Origin: Paenibacillus ottowii
GTDB taxonomy: Bacteria > Bacillota > Bacilli > Paenibacillales > Paenibacillaceae
Assembly (NCBI RefSeq): GCF_006874425.1
Contig: NZ_VIJZ01000003.1
Location: forward strand, 372,001-436,000
Length of the DNA: 64,000 nucleotides
Direction of reading: 5' to 3'
Positions 18,138-27,737 of the stretch are shown here, one piece after another. Position numbers and translations under genes: made by a program. Under the pieces are notes generated by a model that saw nothing but the letters and a program-made list of their open reading frames with translations, did no database searches and had not been told where the DNA came from. Position 1 is the first letter of the stretch. Each line of letters starts with the position of its first letter.

Positions 18138-18887
18138 TCATTCCGTCACCTTGCTTTGGTTGGCCACCGCCTGTTTCTTTGCCTCTACATGACTCGGATC
18201 ACCAAGATAGAAGCGCCGGATAGGATCGATATGATCATCCAGCTCATACACCAGTGGAATGCCTGTGGGAATGTTCAAATCCAGCAGCGAAGTCTCATCC
18301 AGATTTTCCATATACTTGATCAAGGCCCTTAAGGTATTACCGTGTGCAGAAATAATAACCCGGTCCTTTTTAAGAATCAACGGCACAATCCGTTGCTTCC
18401 AAAACTCACCGACCCGATGCACAGTATCTTCCAGACTCTCCCCGAGCGGCAGCTCCTCCGGCTTGATATGGCGATAGCGCTCTTCCCGATGTGGACTCCG
18501 TTCATCCTGCGCGTCCAACATAGGAGGTCGCACGGTCAGGCTACGCCGCCAAATATGAACCTGTTCCTCGCCATATTGGACGGCCGAATCCAGCTTGCTA
18601 AGTCCCTGAAGAGCACCGTAGTGGCGTTCATTCAGCTTCCATGACTTCTGCACAGGTATCCACAGATGATCCAACTCATCCAAGATATGATACAACGTGC
18701 GGATTGAACGTTTTAGCACAGAAGCAAATGCCAAATCAAACGTATACCCAGCCTCCTTGAGGATACGTCCTGCCTCGATGGCTTCATGAGTTCCCTTTTC
18801 AGTCAGATCGACATCCGTCCAGCCTGTAAACAGGTTTTGTTGGTTATACACACTTTCTCCATGCCTCACCAGCACCACTTGATACAT
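18138..18887 (-). CDS. gpmA: 2,3-bisphosphoglycerate-dependent phosphoglycerate mutase
   Basis: Glycolytic enzyme interconverting 3- and 2-phosphoglycerate through a phosphohistidine. The catalytic VRHGESVYN motif is at the N-terminus with the nucleophilic His in RHG. NERHYGALQGL and SAHGNTLRALIKY (second catalytic His) follow in the expected places. Its 249 residues are normal for the dPGM family. Bacilli usually rely on the cofactor-independent GpmI, so this may be a second isoenzyme. Monocistronic. Confidence 0.93.
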   Translation of the reverse strand: MYQVVLVRHGESVYNQQNLFTGWTDVDLTEKGTHEAIEAGRILKEAGYTFDLAFASVLKRSIRTLYHILDELDHLWIPVQKSWKLNERHYGALQGLSKLDSAVQYGEEQVHIWRRSLTVRPPMLDAQDERSPHREERYRHIKPEELPLGESLEDTVHRVGEFWKQRIVPLILKKDRVIISAHGNTLRALIKYMENLDETSLLDLNIPTGIPLVYELDDHIDPIRRFYLGDPSHVEAKKQAVANQSKVTE

Positions 18888-18978
18888 TTATTTCACTCCT
18901 CCCCTGTCTATCCTCTATGTTTACCCAACTTCTATGTATTTAACGTAAAATGCATTTTTTAAACCGCTTCTTTTATAC

Positions 18979-19007
18979 AAAAAAGGACGACATTCAGCCG
19001 TCCTTCT
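18979..19007 (-). terminator. Terminator after the Bax-inhibitor-like gene
   Basis: On the minus strand AAGGACG..CGTCCTTTTTT forms a stem with a T-tract. Confidence 0.75.
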
Positions 19008-19046
19008 GTTCTCGCCCTACTTAATTATATGAAGTCATTGCAGACC

Positions 19047-19787
19047 TTAGTCTCTCTCGCTAAATTTGGCTAACAAATCCAATATTCGTACATATAGCCA
19101 CACTAAAGTTACCAGTAATGCAAAAGAGCCATACCATTCCATATATTTGGGTGCGCCTTGATCAGCTTGTTCCTCAATGTAATTAAAATCTACGAGCAGA
19201 TTCAAAGCGGCTATGATGACGACAAATAAACTAATGCCAATACCCACCCAGCCCGTTTCATGGATATACGGAACATTCATACCGAAAAAATTCAAAATAA
19301 AGTCAACCAACGTCACCAGAAAAATCGCCATCGTACATAGGACAACAAATGAGATAAAGCCACGTGTCACCTTGATGATTCGTTGTGTATACATAAAGAG
19401 CATCAAGAACAAGATACCCACAGTCAGCAAAATGGCATTAACTACAATTCCAGGGTACTCATATTCCATAAAAGCAGAAACGCCACCTAAAGCAAAGCCA
19501 CTCAGAATCGCATATACAGGTGCAAGTAATGGAGCCGTTTTTGGAAAAAAGGATATCGCAAGTGCTATGCCTGCCATCCCAAAAAGGCCTGCCGTCATCA
19601 ACGATAGCACCTCTATGGTTCCTTGATAGGTCATATACCAGGTAATACTGGCAGAGACGATGAGCAGGACTAGCAGAAGCAACGTTTTGTTCACCGTTCC
19701 TCCGATAGTCATACGTTGTTCGCTAGCTTCTCTTTCATCTTCACGCAAAAAGATGTCATCACGTAAAACCGGGTTGCTAAAGCTCAT
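19047..19787 (-). CDS. Bax inhibitor-1/YccA family membrane protein
   Basis: 246-residue integral membrane protein with seven predicted hydrophobic segments after a charged N-terminal tail of about 35 residues. Features such as YAILSGFALGGVSAFMEYEYPGI and the late LNLLVDFNYIEEQADQGAPKYMEWYGSFAL segment fit the BaxI_1 subfamily. Related proteins (BsYetJ) are pH-sensitive calcium-leak channels; whether this one conducts calcium is unknown. Monocistronic, with its own terminator. Confidence 0.88.
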   Translation of the reverse strand: MSFSNPVLRDDIFLREDEREASEQRMTIGGTVNKTLLLLVLLIVSASITWYMTYQGTIEVLSLMTAGLFGMAGIALAISFFPKTAPLLAPVYAILSGFALGGVSAFMEYEYPGIVVNAILLTVGILFLMLFMYTQRIIKVTRGFISFVVLCTMAIFLVTLVDFILNFFGMNVPYIHETGWVGIGISLFVVIIAALNLLVDFNYIEEQADQGAPKYMEWYGSFALLVTLVWLYVRILDLLAKFSERD

Positions 19788-19884
19788 ACAGGGTACTCCT
19801 TTTCGATGTGTTATTTACGATGCCATATGTATATATCGGTACAACCTGAAAAAAGTTTCAGAAAATTTCCAAACAATAAAAAAA

Positions 19885-19924
19885 ACCCTAACCTTGCCTT
19901 TCGGCAAAGCTAGAGTTAGAGGGT
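19885..19924 (-). terminator. Terminator of the 95-aa protein gene
   Basis: Minus strand CCTCTAAC..TTGCC, GAAA loop, GGCAA..TTAGGG, then eight T. Confidence 0.85.
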
Positions 19925-19938
19925 CAAGTCGTTACAGA

Positions 19939-20226
19939 TTAAAAATCAGCAGTAGCAATTTGGATGGTACCTGTTACTGCTCCAGCTGGAGTAGCTTGGA
20001 GAGCGGCTACCAGCAGCAAGGCAACTTCTAACGTAAGACTATTGCCCGCCGGAATAGTATAAGTGATCACAGGAGCGTTAACACGGGTAACCACAAGATT
20101 CACCGGATTGGCACCGAAATTATTCACGGTAATTGTAGCATTATTACCGCCTCTCAGGTTTTCAAAAAAAGATTCACCTACACCAGCAGCAAGATTGTAA
20201 ATTTGCGAAGGTAAAAGGATTGCCAT
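19939..20226 (-). CDS. Uncharacterised small protein with beta-rich core
   Basis: 95 residues from the ATG at 20226, which follows GGGAGGTGAG at good spacing. Not recognised. It starts MAILLPSQIYNLAAGVGESF and is followed by a Val/Thr/Asn-rich core (NNATITVNNFGANPVNLVVTRVN) that would suit a beta sandwich, then VALLLVAALQATPAGAVTG. No signal peptide is convincing and there are no cysteines. A strong ribosome binding site and strong terminator suggest a well-expressed single gene. It could be a spore- or surface-associated structural protein, but that is only a guess. Confidence 0.7.
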   Translation of the reverse strand: MAILLPSQIYNLAAGVGESFFENLRGGNNATITVNNFGANPVNLVVTRVNAPVITYTIPAGNSLTLEVALLLVAALQATPAGAVTGTIQIATADF

Positions 20227-20315
20227 AGAACTCACCTCCCTTGCTTTTGATAGTGTATTCTATGCTTCAAATCTATGAACGTAACGTTAAGTGACTCAGT
20301 AATAAGGCACAATTT

Positions 20316-20377
20316 AAAAGATTCGTAGATTAAAGTATCCTATATATGTTAAAAGGAATCTACGGAATACTCCTTTT
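20316..20377. other. Long hairpin upstream of pepT
   Basis: ATTCGTAGATT (20321-20331) pairs with AATCTACGGAAT (20357-20368), flanked by AAAAG and CTTTTT. It precedes the likely pepT promoter (TAAAAT near 20430). It may be a terminator for read-through or an operator. Confidence 0.4.
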
Positions 20378-20471
20378 TAGATCATGGAAGTCTCAGATGG
20401 TATATCATATTTTAAGTCTAATCATGATAAAATACATACCATAATAGAAAAGGTCCAAGGAGGATAACCAC

Positions 20472-21707
20472 ATGAAACAGGAACTGATTGACCGCCTGAC
20501 TACCTATGTTCAGGTAGATACCCAATCCGACGAGAGCAGTCACACTTGCCCCACTACACCCGGCCAGCTCACATTGGGCAACCTTCTGGTAGACGAACTA
20601 AAAGCCATCGGCATGACAGACGTAACCATTGATGAACATGGTTATGTGATGGCAACTCTCCCCTCCAATACGGATAAGGAGGTTCCCGTCATTGGTTTTC
20701 TGGCCCACCTCGATACGGCTACCGAGCTCACTGGAGCAGGAGTGAAACCACAGTTGACGGAAAACTATGACGGGGGCGATATCACACTGAATGCCTCGCT
20801 TGGTGTAGTCCTTTCCCCACGTGAGTTTCCCGAATTGACTCAATATAAAGGCCATACCCTGATCACAACAGATGGTACCACCCTACTTGGTGCAGACAAT
20901 AAAGCTGGCATCGCAGAAATCATGACAGCGATCCACTATCTGATAGATCATCCAGAAATTAAACATGGCAAAATTCGCGTTGCTTTTACACCAGACGAAG
21001 AGATTGGAAGAGGACCAGAACGCTTTGATGTAGCCGCTTTTGGCGCTGAATATGCTTATACAGTAGACGGTGGACCACTTGGAGAGCTGGAATATGAGAG
21101 CTTCAATGCCTCAGCTGCTCATGTTACCATTCACGGTGTGAACGTGCACCCCGGTACGGCAAAAAACAAAATGATCCACGCGGCCAAAATCGCTATGGAG
21201 CTGCACAGCAGATTACCTGCGAATGAAGCGCCGGAATATACAGACGGGTATGATGGATTCTATCATCTGTCGGAGTTTACAGGCACAGCAGAACAAGCCA
21301 AACTGCACTATATCATCCGTGATTTTGATCGTAAGAGCTTTGAGAACCGGAAAGCTTATTTGACGAATATCGTAAAAGAGCTCCAGGCTGCCTATGGAGA
21401 AAACCGGATTACGCTGGAGCTGAGAGACCAGTACTACAACATGAAAGAGAAAATCGAGCCTGTCAAGCATATCGTCGATATCGCTCATGAAGCAATGACG
21501 AAGCTGAATATTGAGCCCATTGTTAAGCCCATTCGTGGAGGTACAGACGGTTCACAGCTGTCCTATATGGGACTGCCTACACCGAATATTTTTACAGGTG
21601 GGGAGAACTACCACGGTAAGTACGAGTATGTGTCAGTGGACAACATGGTGCTTGCTACCAAGGTGATTGTAGAGATTGCACAATTGTTCGAGCAGCGCGG
21701 CAAGTAA
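20472..21707 (+). CDS. pepT: Peptidase T (tripeptide aminopeptidase)
   Basis: Cytoplasmic dizinc M20 metallopeptidase that removes the N-terminal residue of tripeptides. Metal-binding motifs are visible: [11 protein letters not shown] (His/Asp), [14 protein letters not shown] (bridging Asp), [15 protein letters not shown] (catalytic Glu pair), and a late [15 protein letters not shown] (His). The lid/dimerisation domain lies between. Its 411 residues match PepT. The site AAGGAGGATAACC precedes the ATG, and a terminator follows. Monocistronic. Confidence 0.95.
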   Translation: MKQELIDRLTTYVQVDTQSDESSHTCPTTPGQLTLGNLLVDELKAIGMTDVTIDEHGYVMATLPSNTDKEVPVIGFLAHLDTATELTGAGVKPQLTENYDGGDITLNASLGVVLSPREFPELTQYKGHTLITTDGTTLLGADNKAGIAEIMTAIHYLIDHPEIKHGKIRVAFTPDEEIGRGPERFDVAAFGAEYAYTVDGGPLGELEYESFNASAAHVTIHGVNVHPGTAKNKMIHAAKIAMELHSRLPANEAPEYTDGYDGFYHLSEFTGTAEQAKLHYIIRDFDRKSFENRKAYLTNIVKELQAAYGENRITLELRDQYYNMKEKIEPVKHIVDIAHEAMTKLNIEPIVKPIRGGTDGSQLSYMGLPTPNIFTGGENYHGKYEYVSVDNMVLATKVIVEIAQLFEQRGK

Positions 21708-21750
21708 ACCGCTTATACACACAGCACTGACACGTTCAGATTAAATACGA

Positions 21751-21789
21751 AGGCATATCGTTTCGATGTGAAACGATATGCCTTTTTTT
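21751..21789 (+). terminator. Terminator after pepT
   Basis: AGGCATATCGTTTC pairs perfectly with GAAACGATATGCCT, then seven T. Confidence 0.9.
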
Positions 21790-21907
21790 CTGAAATGTCC
21801 ATTTTTCTTGAAACATTCGATACCTTTGTAACTTTTATCCGTCTTTAGACCGACAATAATATAGGACTATAAAAAATATACTTAGTAAAGAAAGGTAGGT
21901 CCTCCAC

Positions 21908-22744
21908 TTGAATACAATAGATGCATTAATTGCTGCCATCCCCTATATACAACAGATTATGCGGGAGAAGGTTACCCTTGCCCTCTTCGACCGCACTCAC
22001 GTTCTGGCTTATAGCCAATCGGAGGGTATGGACCTTGGCTTTGAAACAGGCTCAGAGCTGCTTGAGGGCTACAAAAATTTCACCATGCTTAAAAATGGAC
22101 ATGAGGCCAGCTTGACTCACATTCCGGCTGAAGTACTGGGATATCCTCTTGATATGATCAGTATTCCTGTGTTTGACGATAAAGGAGAAGTCATTGCGGC
22201 TTTTGCCGCCTCCTATAATTTGACCAATAAAAATCAACTGGATCAAATCGTATCTGAAAACCGCTCCGTTACCGAGCAGCTCATTGAGATGGTGCAGCAA
22301 GTAACAGCGCATTCGCAGGAGTTACAAGCTACCAGTGAACACATTTTGAAGAACACCCAATTTGCCGTACAAAACTCGGGTAAAATCAATCAGGTTGCTG
22401 TATTCATCAAGGAAATTTCCGATCAAACCAACCTGCTTGGACTCAATGCCGCGATTGAAGCCGCACGTGTCGGAGAAGCAGGAGCCGGCTTCGGTGTCGT
22501 TGCTCAAGAAGTACGCAAGCTATCTGTAGAGTCCAAAAAAGCGACGGTCGATATTGAGGGAGCTCTAAAGGATGTACAGAACTCCATTCGTCAAATGGAG
22601 CAGGAAATAGAGCAAATTGTTGCTTCCTCTCAAGAGCAGGCGACTCTGGTAAGCACTTTTACCGAGGTCATGGAGCGTATGCAAAAGACGAGCGAAACGA
22701 TGCAGTATCTAGCCGATAACCTGACTTCCTATATTGTAAAATAA
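21908..22744 (+). CDS. Soluble methyl-accepting chemotaxis-type receptor (YfmS-like)
   Basis: 278-residue cytoplasmic chemoreceptor that lacks transmembrane segments. The first ~120 residues form a small sensor domain. The last ~150 are the MCP signalling hairpin with the conserved tip [36 protein letters not shown], which contacts CheA and CheW. This is the layout of B. subtilis YfmS. Start is TTG. A weak sigma-D-like motif (TAAC, about 16 nt, ACCGACAA, near 21830-21855) precedes it, as expected for a motility gene, but the match is imperfect. The ligand is unknown. Confidence 0.85.
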   Translation: MNTIDALIAAIPYIQQIMREKVTLALFDRTHVLAYSQSEGMDLGFETGSELLEGYKNFTMLKNGHEASLTHIPAEVLGYPLDMISIPVFDDKGEVIAAFAASYNLTNKNQLDQIVSENRSVTEQLIEMVQQVTAHSQELQATSEHILKNTQFAVQNSGKINQVAVFIKEISDQTNLLGLNAAIEAARVGEAGAGFGVVAQEVRKLSVESKKATVDIEGALKDVQNSIRQMEQEIEQIVASSQEQATLVSTFTEVMERMQKTSETMQYLADNLTSYIVK

Positions 22745-22769
22745 ATAAATGATGTATTAGCATGAGAAA

Positions 22770-22820
22770 GGGGAGCCCACTGATCCGCAAATTGCGTAAA
22801 AGTGTGCTCCCCTTATTTAC
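22770..22820. terminator. Terminator between the chemoreceptor and TPR-protein genes
   Basis: GGGGAGCcCACT pairs with AGTGtGCTCCCC with a 19-nt loop. Both genes converge on it. Confidence 0.65.
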
Positions 22821-22867
22821 AAAATCCCTACTGGGTCAGACGATCGAAACCCGAAACTCAAACAACA

Positions 22868-23743
22868 CTAAGAAACGCTCAGACCATAGTTATCGAGGTT
22901 AATGCCTTTTTCATGATGAAGCGCCCTTAATAAAATGGTTTGATATTGCTCTTGCTGTGACGGTGTTGCCTCATCTCGAAAAGTCTCGAACAGTGCAACC
23001 AGTGTCCTGAAATCAGCATCCGTTTCTACACCAACAGAGAACTTCAGAGAAACAAGAATATAATTCAAAGCAACGATGTGCTGCTTCTTTTTTAGATGGT
23101 AAATAGCTAATTGGCTGACCAGTTTTAAATAATATACTCGGTTTGCTCTATCTTCATAACCTTCAAATATCTCAATATCATCGGCAAACTCGTTCAGCAG
23201 GTCGTCAATATCCCAATTATTCAAGTTAGCGGCTTCGGCAATACCCACCATTCCTGGTAATAGCTCCTCGTCATTGTCGTGAAGAAACTGAACATATTCC
23301 GATAAAAGCTCCCTCTTCCCCAAAAGTAAATCAATCGAATATAAATTGGCCTTGGCGAGAAAACGGAATCTTTCTACTTCTTCGTGACCGCTTTGATCCA
23401 GCCCCATAAACCAGCCCATTTCGCTATACTTCATAATATAATCTCTGGCTTTCTCATACTGGCCTATATTCTGATAATAAATCGATTTCGCCAGATAGCT
23501 GTAAGCATAATAAAATACCAGCGGGTGTTTGGTGTCCAATGTTTCGTACTTGCCGTCCGCAGCATTTCTCAGTTGGGTGTGATACAGGCTTTCAGCCAAC
23601 GAATGCATATAATCCGCAACCTTGTTTGCTTCATCCCAATCATTATGTGTGTAGCTGATTCTAAACAACTCACAAGCTTTATCAAGTTCGTGGTTGTCCG
23701 ACAACAAATAAATAGCTCCCCTATGATTCAGGACCTCTTCCAC
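22868..23743 (-). CDS. Helical-repeat (TPR-like) protein of unknown function
   Basis: 291 residues from a GTG at 23743, chosen because GGGAGGCGG lies 6 nt before it; an in-frame GTG 36 nt upstream has no site. The sequence is almost all helical with TPR-like pairs, for example HPLVFYYAYSYLAKSIYYQNIGQYEKARDYI and QLAIYHLKKKQHIVALNYIL. It resembles the C-terminal sensor half of Firmicute regulators that combine an HTH with TPRs (Rap/PlcR-like), but no HTH is present here. It may be a stand-alone peptide-sensing or partner protein; function unknown. Confidence 0.7.
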   Translation of the reverse strand: MEEVLNHRGAIYLLSDNHELDKACELFRISYTHNDWDEANKVADYMHSLAESLYHTQLRNAADGKYETLDTKHPLVFYYAYSYLAKSIYYQNIGQYEKARDYIMKYSEMGWFMGLDQSGHEEVERFRFLAKANLYSIDLLLGKRELLSEYVQFLHDNDEELLPGMVGIAEAANLNNWDIDDLLNEFADDIEIFEGYEDRANRVYYLKLVSQLAIYHLKKKQHIVALNYILVSLKFSVGVETDADFRTLVALFETFRDEATPSQQEQYQTILLRALHHEKGINLDNYGLSVS

Positions 23744-24187
23744 TAGACTCCGCCTCCCTATCCTGAAAATTACGGTCACCCCTAGCCTAGTGGCTATTCT
23801 TCAGGGTAGTTATGCTGTTAGCTTCCCTTTTTACATACCAGTATATTGCAAATATAGTCAAAACCTAACTTGAAGTCAATTCAATTATCTGTACATTCAT
23901 TCTTTTGCAACCTGACATGGATGTGTACACTTACTGGTCACGAATAGATGCATTTTATTATCGGAATAATGTTAAAGAGGACAAAATGTTGGCTCTCTTA
24001 TGAGCGGTTTTTATGATCTATAGTATCGTCAGGGTAACTACGTTACGAATTAGTGCGTACTTTTCAACCGAATACCTGGGCCTTACAATCAAACCTGTGC
24101 ACGAAAGCAAAGTTATAGAGTACAGCCCAACAAAAGCATGTACCTGTTCATCCAAATACAATTCACTTAAGGAGTGAAGTTAATAAC
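23744..24187. other. Divergent intergenic region before hxlAB
   Basis: Contains no coding frame. It should hold the leftward promoter of the TPR gene and the hxlAB promoter. A perfect small palindrome GTAAC-TAC-GTTAC lies at 24034-24046 and may be an operator. AAGGAGTGAAG precedes hxlA. No hxlR gene is present here, unlike B. subtilis. Confidence 0.45.
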
Positions 24188-24823
24188 ATGGAACTTCAAT
24201 TGGCTTTAGACTTAGTAGATATCCCGCAAGGGATTGCATTGGTAAAAGAAGTGGAATCGTATATTGATATCGTAGAAATCGGTACGCCGATTGTCATCAA
24301 TGAAGGACTTCATGCTGTAAAAGCAATGAAAGAGGCATTTCCCAATCTAAAGGTGCTGGCTGACCTGAAGGTTATGGACGCAGGGGGCTATGAAGTGCTG
24401 AAAGCTTCCGAGGCTGGTGCAGATATCGTTACGATTTTGGCTGTAGCTGAAGATGCAACGATTAAAGGTGCAGTAGAAGAAGCTAAAAAACAAGGCGGCA
24501 AAAAAATCCTGGTGGACATGATCGGTGTTAAAAATCTGGAGCAACGTGCGAAAGAAATCGATGCTTTAGGTGTTGACTACATCTGTGTGCATACTGGCTA
24601 CGATCTGCAAGCGGAAGGACAAAGTCCATTCGAAGCATTGCAAACCGTCAAAAAAGTCGTAAAAAACTCCAAAACAGCCGTAGCTGGCGGTATCAAGCTG
24701 AGCACATTGTCCAAAGTAGTACAAGCTCAACCGGATCTGGTTATCGTAGGCGGCGGGATTACTGGCGAAGACGACAAAAAGGCTGTAGCTTCGCAAATGC
24801 AACAGCTCATCAAACAAGGTTAA
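24188..24823 (+). CDS. hxlA: 3-hexulose-6-phosphate synthase
   Basis: Formaldehyde-fixing aldolase of the ribulose monophosphate pathway: ribulose 5-phosphate plus formaldehyde gives 3-hexulose 6-phosphate. It is a 211-residue TIM barrel of the OMP-decarboxylase superfamily. Key motifs are LQLALDLVD at the N-terminus, VLADLKVMDAGGYE (catalytic DxKxxD), YICVHTGYDLQ, and VVGGGIT with the phosphate-binding Gly cluster. It is followed 5 nt later by hxlB. In non-methylotrophs this pair detoxifies formaldehyde. Regulation is likely formaldehyde-induced, but no HxlR gene lies beside it. Confidence 0.95.
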   Translation: MELQLALDLVDIPQGIALVKEVESYIDIVEIGTPIVINEGLHAVKAMKEAFPNLKVLADLKVMDAGGYEVLKASEAGADIVTILAVAEDATIKGAVEEAKKQGGKKILVDMIGVKNLEQRAKEIDALGVDYICVHTGYDLQAEGQSPFEALQTVKKVVKNSKTAVAGGIKLSTLSKVVQAQPDLVIVGGGITGEDDKKAVASQMQQLIKQG

Positions 24824-24828
24824 TCCCC

Positions 24829-25386
24829 ATGGAAACCTCTCAATATTTATCCGAGGTTATCAAGGAACTGCAATTCGTTCCGCAGCTAATTAGCGATAAC
24901 GAATCAGAACAGCTGATCCACTCCATCGCTGCTGCGAATAAGGTATTCGTAGCAGGGGCGGGGCGATCAGGGTTCATGATGCGCTCGCTGGCCATGCGGC
25001 TCATGCATATGGGAATTCGAGCTTACGTAGTTGGGGAAACCGTAACCCCTGGTTTGACTGAGGGCGATCTGTTGATGATCGGTTCAGGCTCTGGTGAAAC
25101 CAAAAGTCTGGTCTCCATGGCAGACAAAGCAAAGAAGCTCGGGGCCTCACTGGCGCTGCTTACCACTTCGCCCGAGTCCAGCATCGGCAAACTGGCTGAT
25201 ATCATCGTCAAGCTGCCCGGTGCACCTAAAGACCCATCCAACAAGGATTACCAGACGATTCAGCCTATGGGCTCGCTATTTGAGCAAACCCTGCTGCTGT
25301 ATGGTGATGCATTGGTGCTCAGAACGATGAAGCTGCGCAAGCTGACCTCCGAATCCATGTTTAGTCAACACGCTAACTTGGAATAA
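24829..25386 (+). CDS. hxlB: 6-phospho-3-hexuloisomerase
   Basis: SIS-domain isomerase, 185 residues, converting 3-hexulose 6-phosphate to fructose 6-phosphate. The sugar-phosphate-binding segments FVAGAGRSGFMMRSLAMRLMHMG and GSGSGETKSLVSMADKAKKLGA are clear, and the catalytic region near LGASLALLTTSPES follows. It is the second gene of the hxlAB operon and ends before a strong terminator. Confidence 0.95.
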   Translation: METSQYLSEVIKELQFVPQLISDNESEQLIHSIAAANKVFVAGAGRSGFMMRSLAMRLMHMGIRAYVVGETVTPGLTEGDLLMIGSGSGETKSLVSMADKAKKLGASLALLTTSPESSIGKLADIIVKLPGAPKDPSNKDYQTIQPMGSLFEQTLLLYGDALVLRTMKLRKLTSESMFSQHANLE

Positions 25387-25413
25387 AACTGCTTTTATCT
25401 TTACGATACAAAG

Positions 25414-25461
25414 ACAGGCTGTACATACGTGTCCGAGCATGTATGTACAGCCTGTTTTTGT
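25414..25461 (+). terminator. Terminator of hxlAB
   Basis: ACAGGCTGTACATAC pairs perfectly with GTATGTACAGCCTGT, followed by TTTTTGT. Confidence 0.9.
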
Positions 25462-25509
25462 GTTAAATGAGGTAAAAGCTTAGCTTTGTACTTCTCTGTC
25501 TCACATCCT

Positions 25510-27633
25510 TTATTCGTTACTCTCTGCCGGCAGCGGCGGCACTTTGGATGGGTCAACCAGCGCCCAATATGCATATTTGGCCTTTAACCGTTCATCGAAC
25601 AGCAGCGGCTTATCCAGCCGGGCAATCGGGAACGTACTGAGCCATGTATTGCCATCATCCGTTCCCCAAATCGTCACATTGCTGATATGCTCCTGCTGTC
25701 TTGTAAACATATCAAATAGTGCTTGATAACGATAAGCCTGACGAATCAGCATGGCTTCAGGGATCGTTTCGTAGCGATCCGTATCATTGGAGTAGAGGCC
25801 CATATCCAGTTCCGTAATCTGATTATCCAGCCCAAGTGAAGCAAACTTTTCGATGGATTGCTCGATTTCGGCAATAGCAGGAAACTCCAGGCGGATATGT
25901 GTTTGGTGACCTACGCCGTCAATCGGGACGCCTTTGGCCAGCAGGTCACGCACCAGATTGTACAGAAAATCCCGCTTCTTCGGTTCATGGGTATTGTAAT
26001 CGTTGATGAACAACCGCGCATTCGGACCCGCCACTTCCCTTGTGACACGGAACGCTTTTTCAATATATTCGGTACCTGTAATCTGGTACCACTTGCTGCG
26101 GCGCATCCCATCCGGCTGGTCAGGATCAATGACCTCATTCACCACATCCCAATCGGTAATGACTTTTTTATACCGAGCGGCAACAGCACGAATATGCGTC
26201 TCCAGGCGGTCCAGCAAAAGCTTTTTATTCTCAGCAGTTGGTGTCATCGGCTGTCCATTTTTGTCCTTAAACATCCAATCCCCGGTCTGGTTATGCCACA
26301 CCAAGGTATGGAAACGAATTTCCAGACCATGTTGTCTGGCAAATTGCACAATTTGGTCTGCTTCCTCCCAATGGAACTGCCCCTCGGATGGTTGCAAGGA
26401 GGCAGGCTTCATCGCATTCCCTGCTACGACGCTGTTAAAATGCTTCTGTACCAGTTCTCCGTAAGCTCCCTCAGTCTGAAAAGCCTCAATCGCTGTGCCG
26501 ATGCTAAACTGTCCCTGATATAATCCGTGCAAAGAGGGAATGTCCTTTTCAATCGCCAGCGGCGGCACCAGGGACAATTCGAAATCATCCATATAAAAGG
26601 AAGACGTTCCTTCTGGCGATTCCAGGTACATAGAAACGGCATCTGCATCATGTGCGAATGTATACGTACCAGACAAATGGATCCATCCTCCTGTCGCGAT
26701 CGTCGTATCACCTACAACCGTTTCATATGCACTTTGTCCTTGATGATCACGCTGTACGCTGAGCCTCACCTTGGCAGGCTGCTCTCCCGACACCAGCTTC
26801 ACCCAGGCACTGACCGTATATCGGCTGCCCTTTTGCATCGTGGTCGTCACGTCCAGCTTGGGGCCGGCATATGCCTTTTGTCTGCCCGTTGTCAGCAGAC
26901 TGTACGAGCCGGTCCGTGCATCAGCATTCGAGACCTGCACGGTCTCGGCTCCCAAGCGGGATACCCATCCTTGGGCTGTACCATCTTCAAACCCAGATAC
27001 GATCCCACTTGTAGGATTCGTCCGTGTTACTGATACCTGCCTAATTTCCACCTCATCCACATAGTAGGCCTGAGCGGGATTCGAGTTCTCCACATACAGC
27101 TTCAATGCATTCATCTCCCCGGTAAAAGTATATCTCCCCCGGAGTTTGATCCACGATGTGCCTGCTGTCTCCGCCTGAGCTACGGTCTTCCATGTTGTAG
27201 TCCCGCCTGTTTGCTGCTGCTCTATCGTGAACTTAAGCACGCTTGGAATCGCGGCATTGCCATCCAGTTTCACATATCCGCTAATTTCATATTCCAAATC
27301 TGGCAGTAGCAGCGGCTTCACATCCAGTTCTGCCCCGTTCCAGGCCGCCGTACGGGCGGTTGCCTTCAGACTGTGTGTGCCGCCATATGCCGCTTCCGTG
27401 ACGGATGCAATTTGGGTATAAGCTCCCCGTGGCTTCCAGCCGTCGCTGTTTCCTTGCTCAAATCCATACGTTTTAACGGTCATTCCCGCCGATCGCACCG
27501 TGTCCGAAAAAGACGGGAAAGGCTCCATAGACGGAGCTGCCTTCGCTACAGACGACCCCCACCATCCGATAGGCGATAACAACAGCACTCCAGCCAGCAC
27601 CAGACAAAAAGGCGTATACCAACCTGACCGCAA
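25510..27633 (-). CDS. Secreted GH10 endo-1,4-beta-xylanase with two N-terminal CBM22-like modules
   Basis: Extracellular xylanase, 707 residues. The signal peptide covers about residues 1-32 (ends VAKAA). Two similar beta-sandwich binding modules follow (about 53-200 and 212-355), each with the pattern GFE..GWxxR..G....G.YSL and ending YYVDEVEI or FYMDDFEL, as in CBM22/CBM4_9. The GH10 barrel runs from about 365 to 700, with acid/base Glu500 in WDVVNE and nucleophile Glu609 in ITELDM; HTLVWHNQ is also typical. Start is TTG behind GGAGGG. No S-layer anchor. It ends the leftward operon after two permeases, so released xylooligosaccharides are probably imported by that transporter. Confidence 0.93.
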   Translation of the reverse strand: MRSGWYTPFCLVLAGVLLLSPIGWWGSSVAKAAPSMEPFPSFSDTVRSAGMTVKTYGFEQGNSDGWKPRGAYTQIASVTEAAYGGTHSLKATARTAAWNGAELDVKPLLLPDLEYEISGYVKLDGNAAIPSVLKFTIEQQQTGGTTTWKTVAQAETAGTSWIKLRGRYTFTGEMNALKLYVENSNPAQAYYVDEVEIRQVSVTRTNPTSGIVSGFEDGTAQGWVSRLGAETVQVSNADARTGSYSLLTTGRQKAYAGPKLDVTTTMQKGSRYTVSAWVKLVSGEQPAKVRLSVQRDHQGQSAYETVVGDTTIATGGWIHLSGTYTFAHDADAVSMYLESPEGTSSFYMDDFELSLVPPLAIEKDIPSLHGLYQGQFSIGTAIEAFQTEGAYGELVQKHFNSVVAGNAMKPASLQPSEGQFHWEEADQIVQFARQHGLEIRFHTLVWHNQTGDWMFKDKNGQPMTPTAENKKLLLDRLETHIRAVAARYKKVITDWDVVNEVIDPDQPDGMRRSKWYQITGTEYIEKAFRVTREVAGPNARLFINDYNTHEPKKRDFLYNLVRDLLAKGVPIDGVGHQTHIRLEFPAIAEIEQSIEKFASLGLDNQITELDMGLYSNDTDRYETIPEAMLIRQAYRYQALFDMFTRQQEHISNVTIWGTDDGNTWLSTFPIARLDKPLLFDERLKAKYAYWALVDPSKVPPLPAESNE

Positions 27634-27737
27634 AGCAATCCCTCCTGCACTCCAATTTTCAAATTCATATTTGGCACCCTTGGATTCCAGTTGCTTGCGG
27701 ATTAAAAATGGCTCCTAAAAAAAATGTAAAATATCTA

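Noticed and set aside
25858-26523. 221-codon rightward frame opposite the GH10 xylanase
   Set aside because: Mirror frame of a GC-rich gene; catalytic motifs on the other strand are decisive.
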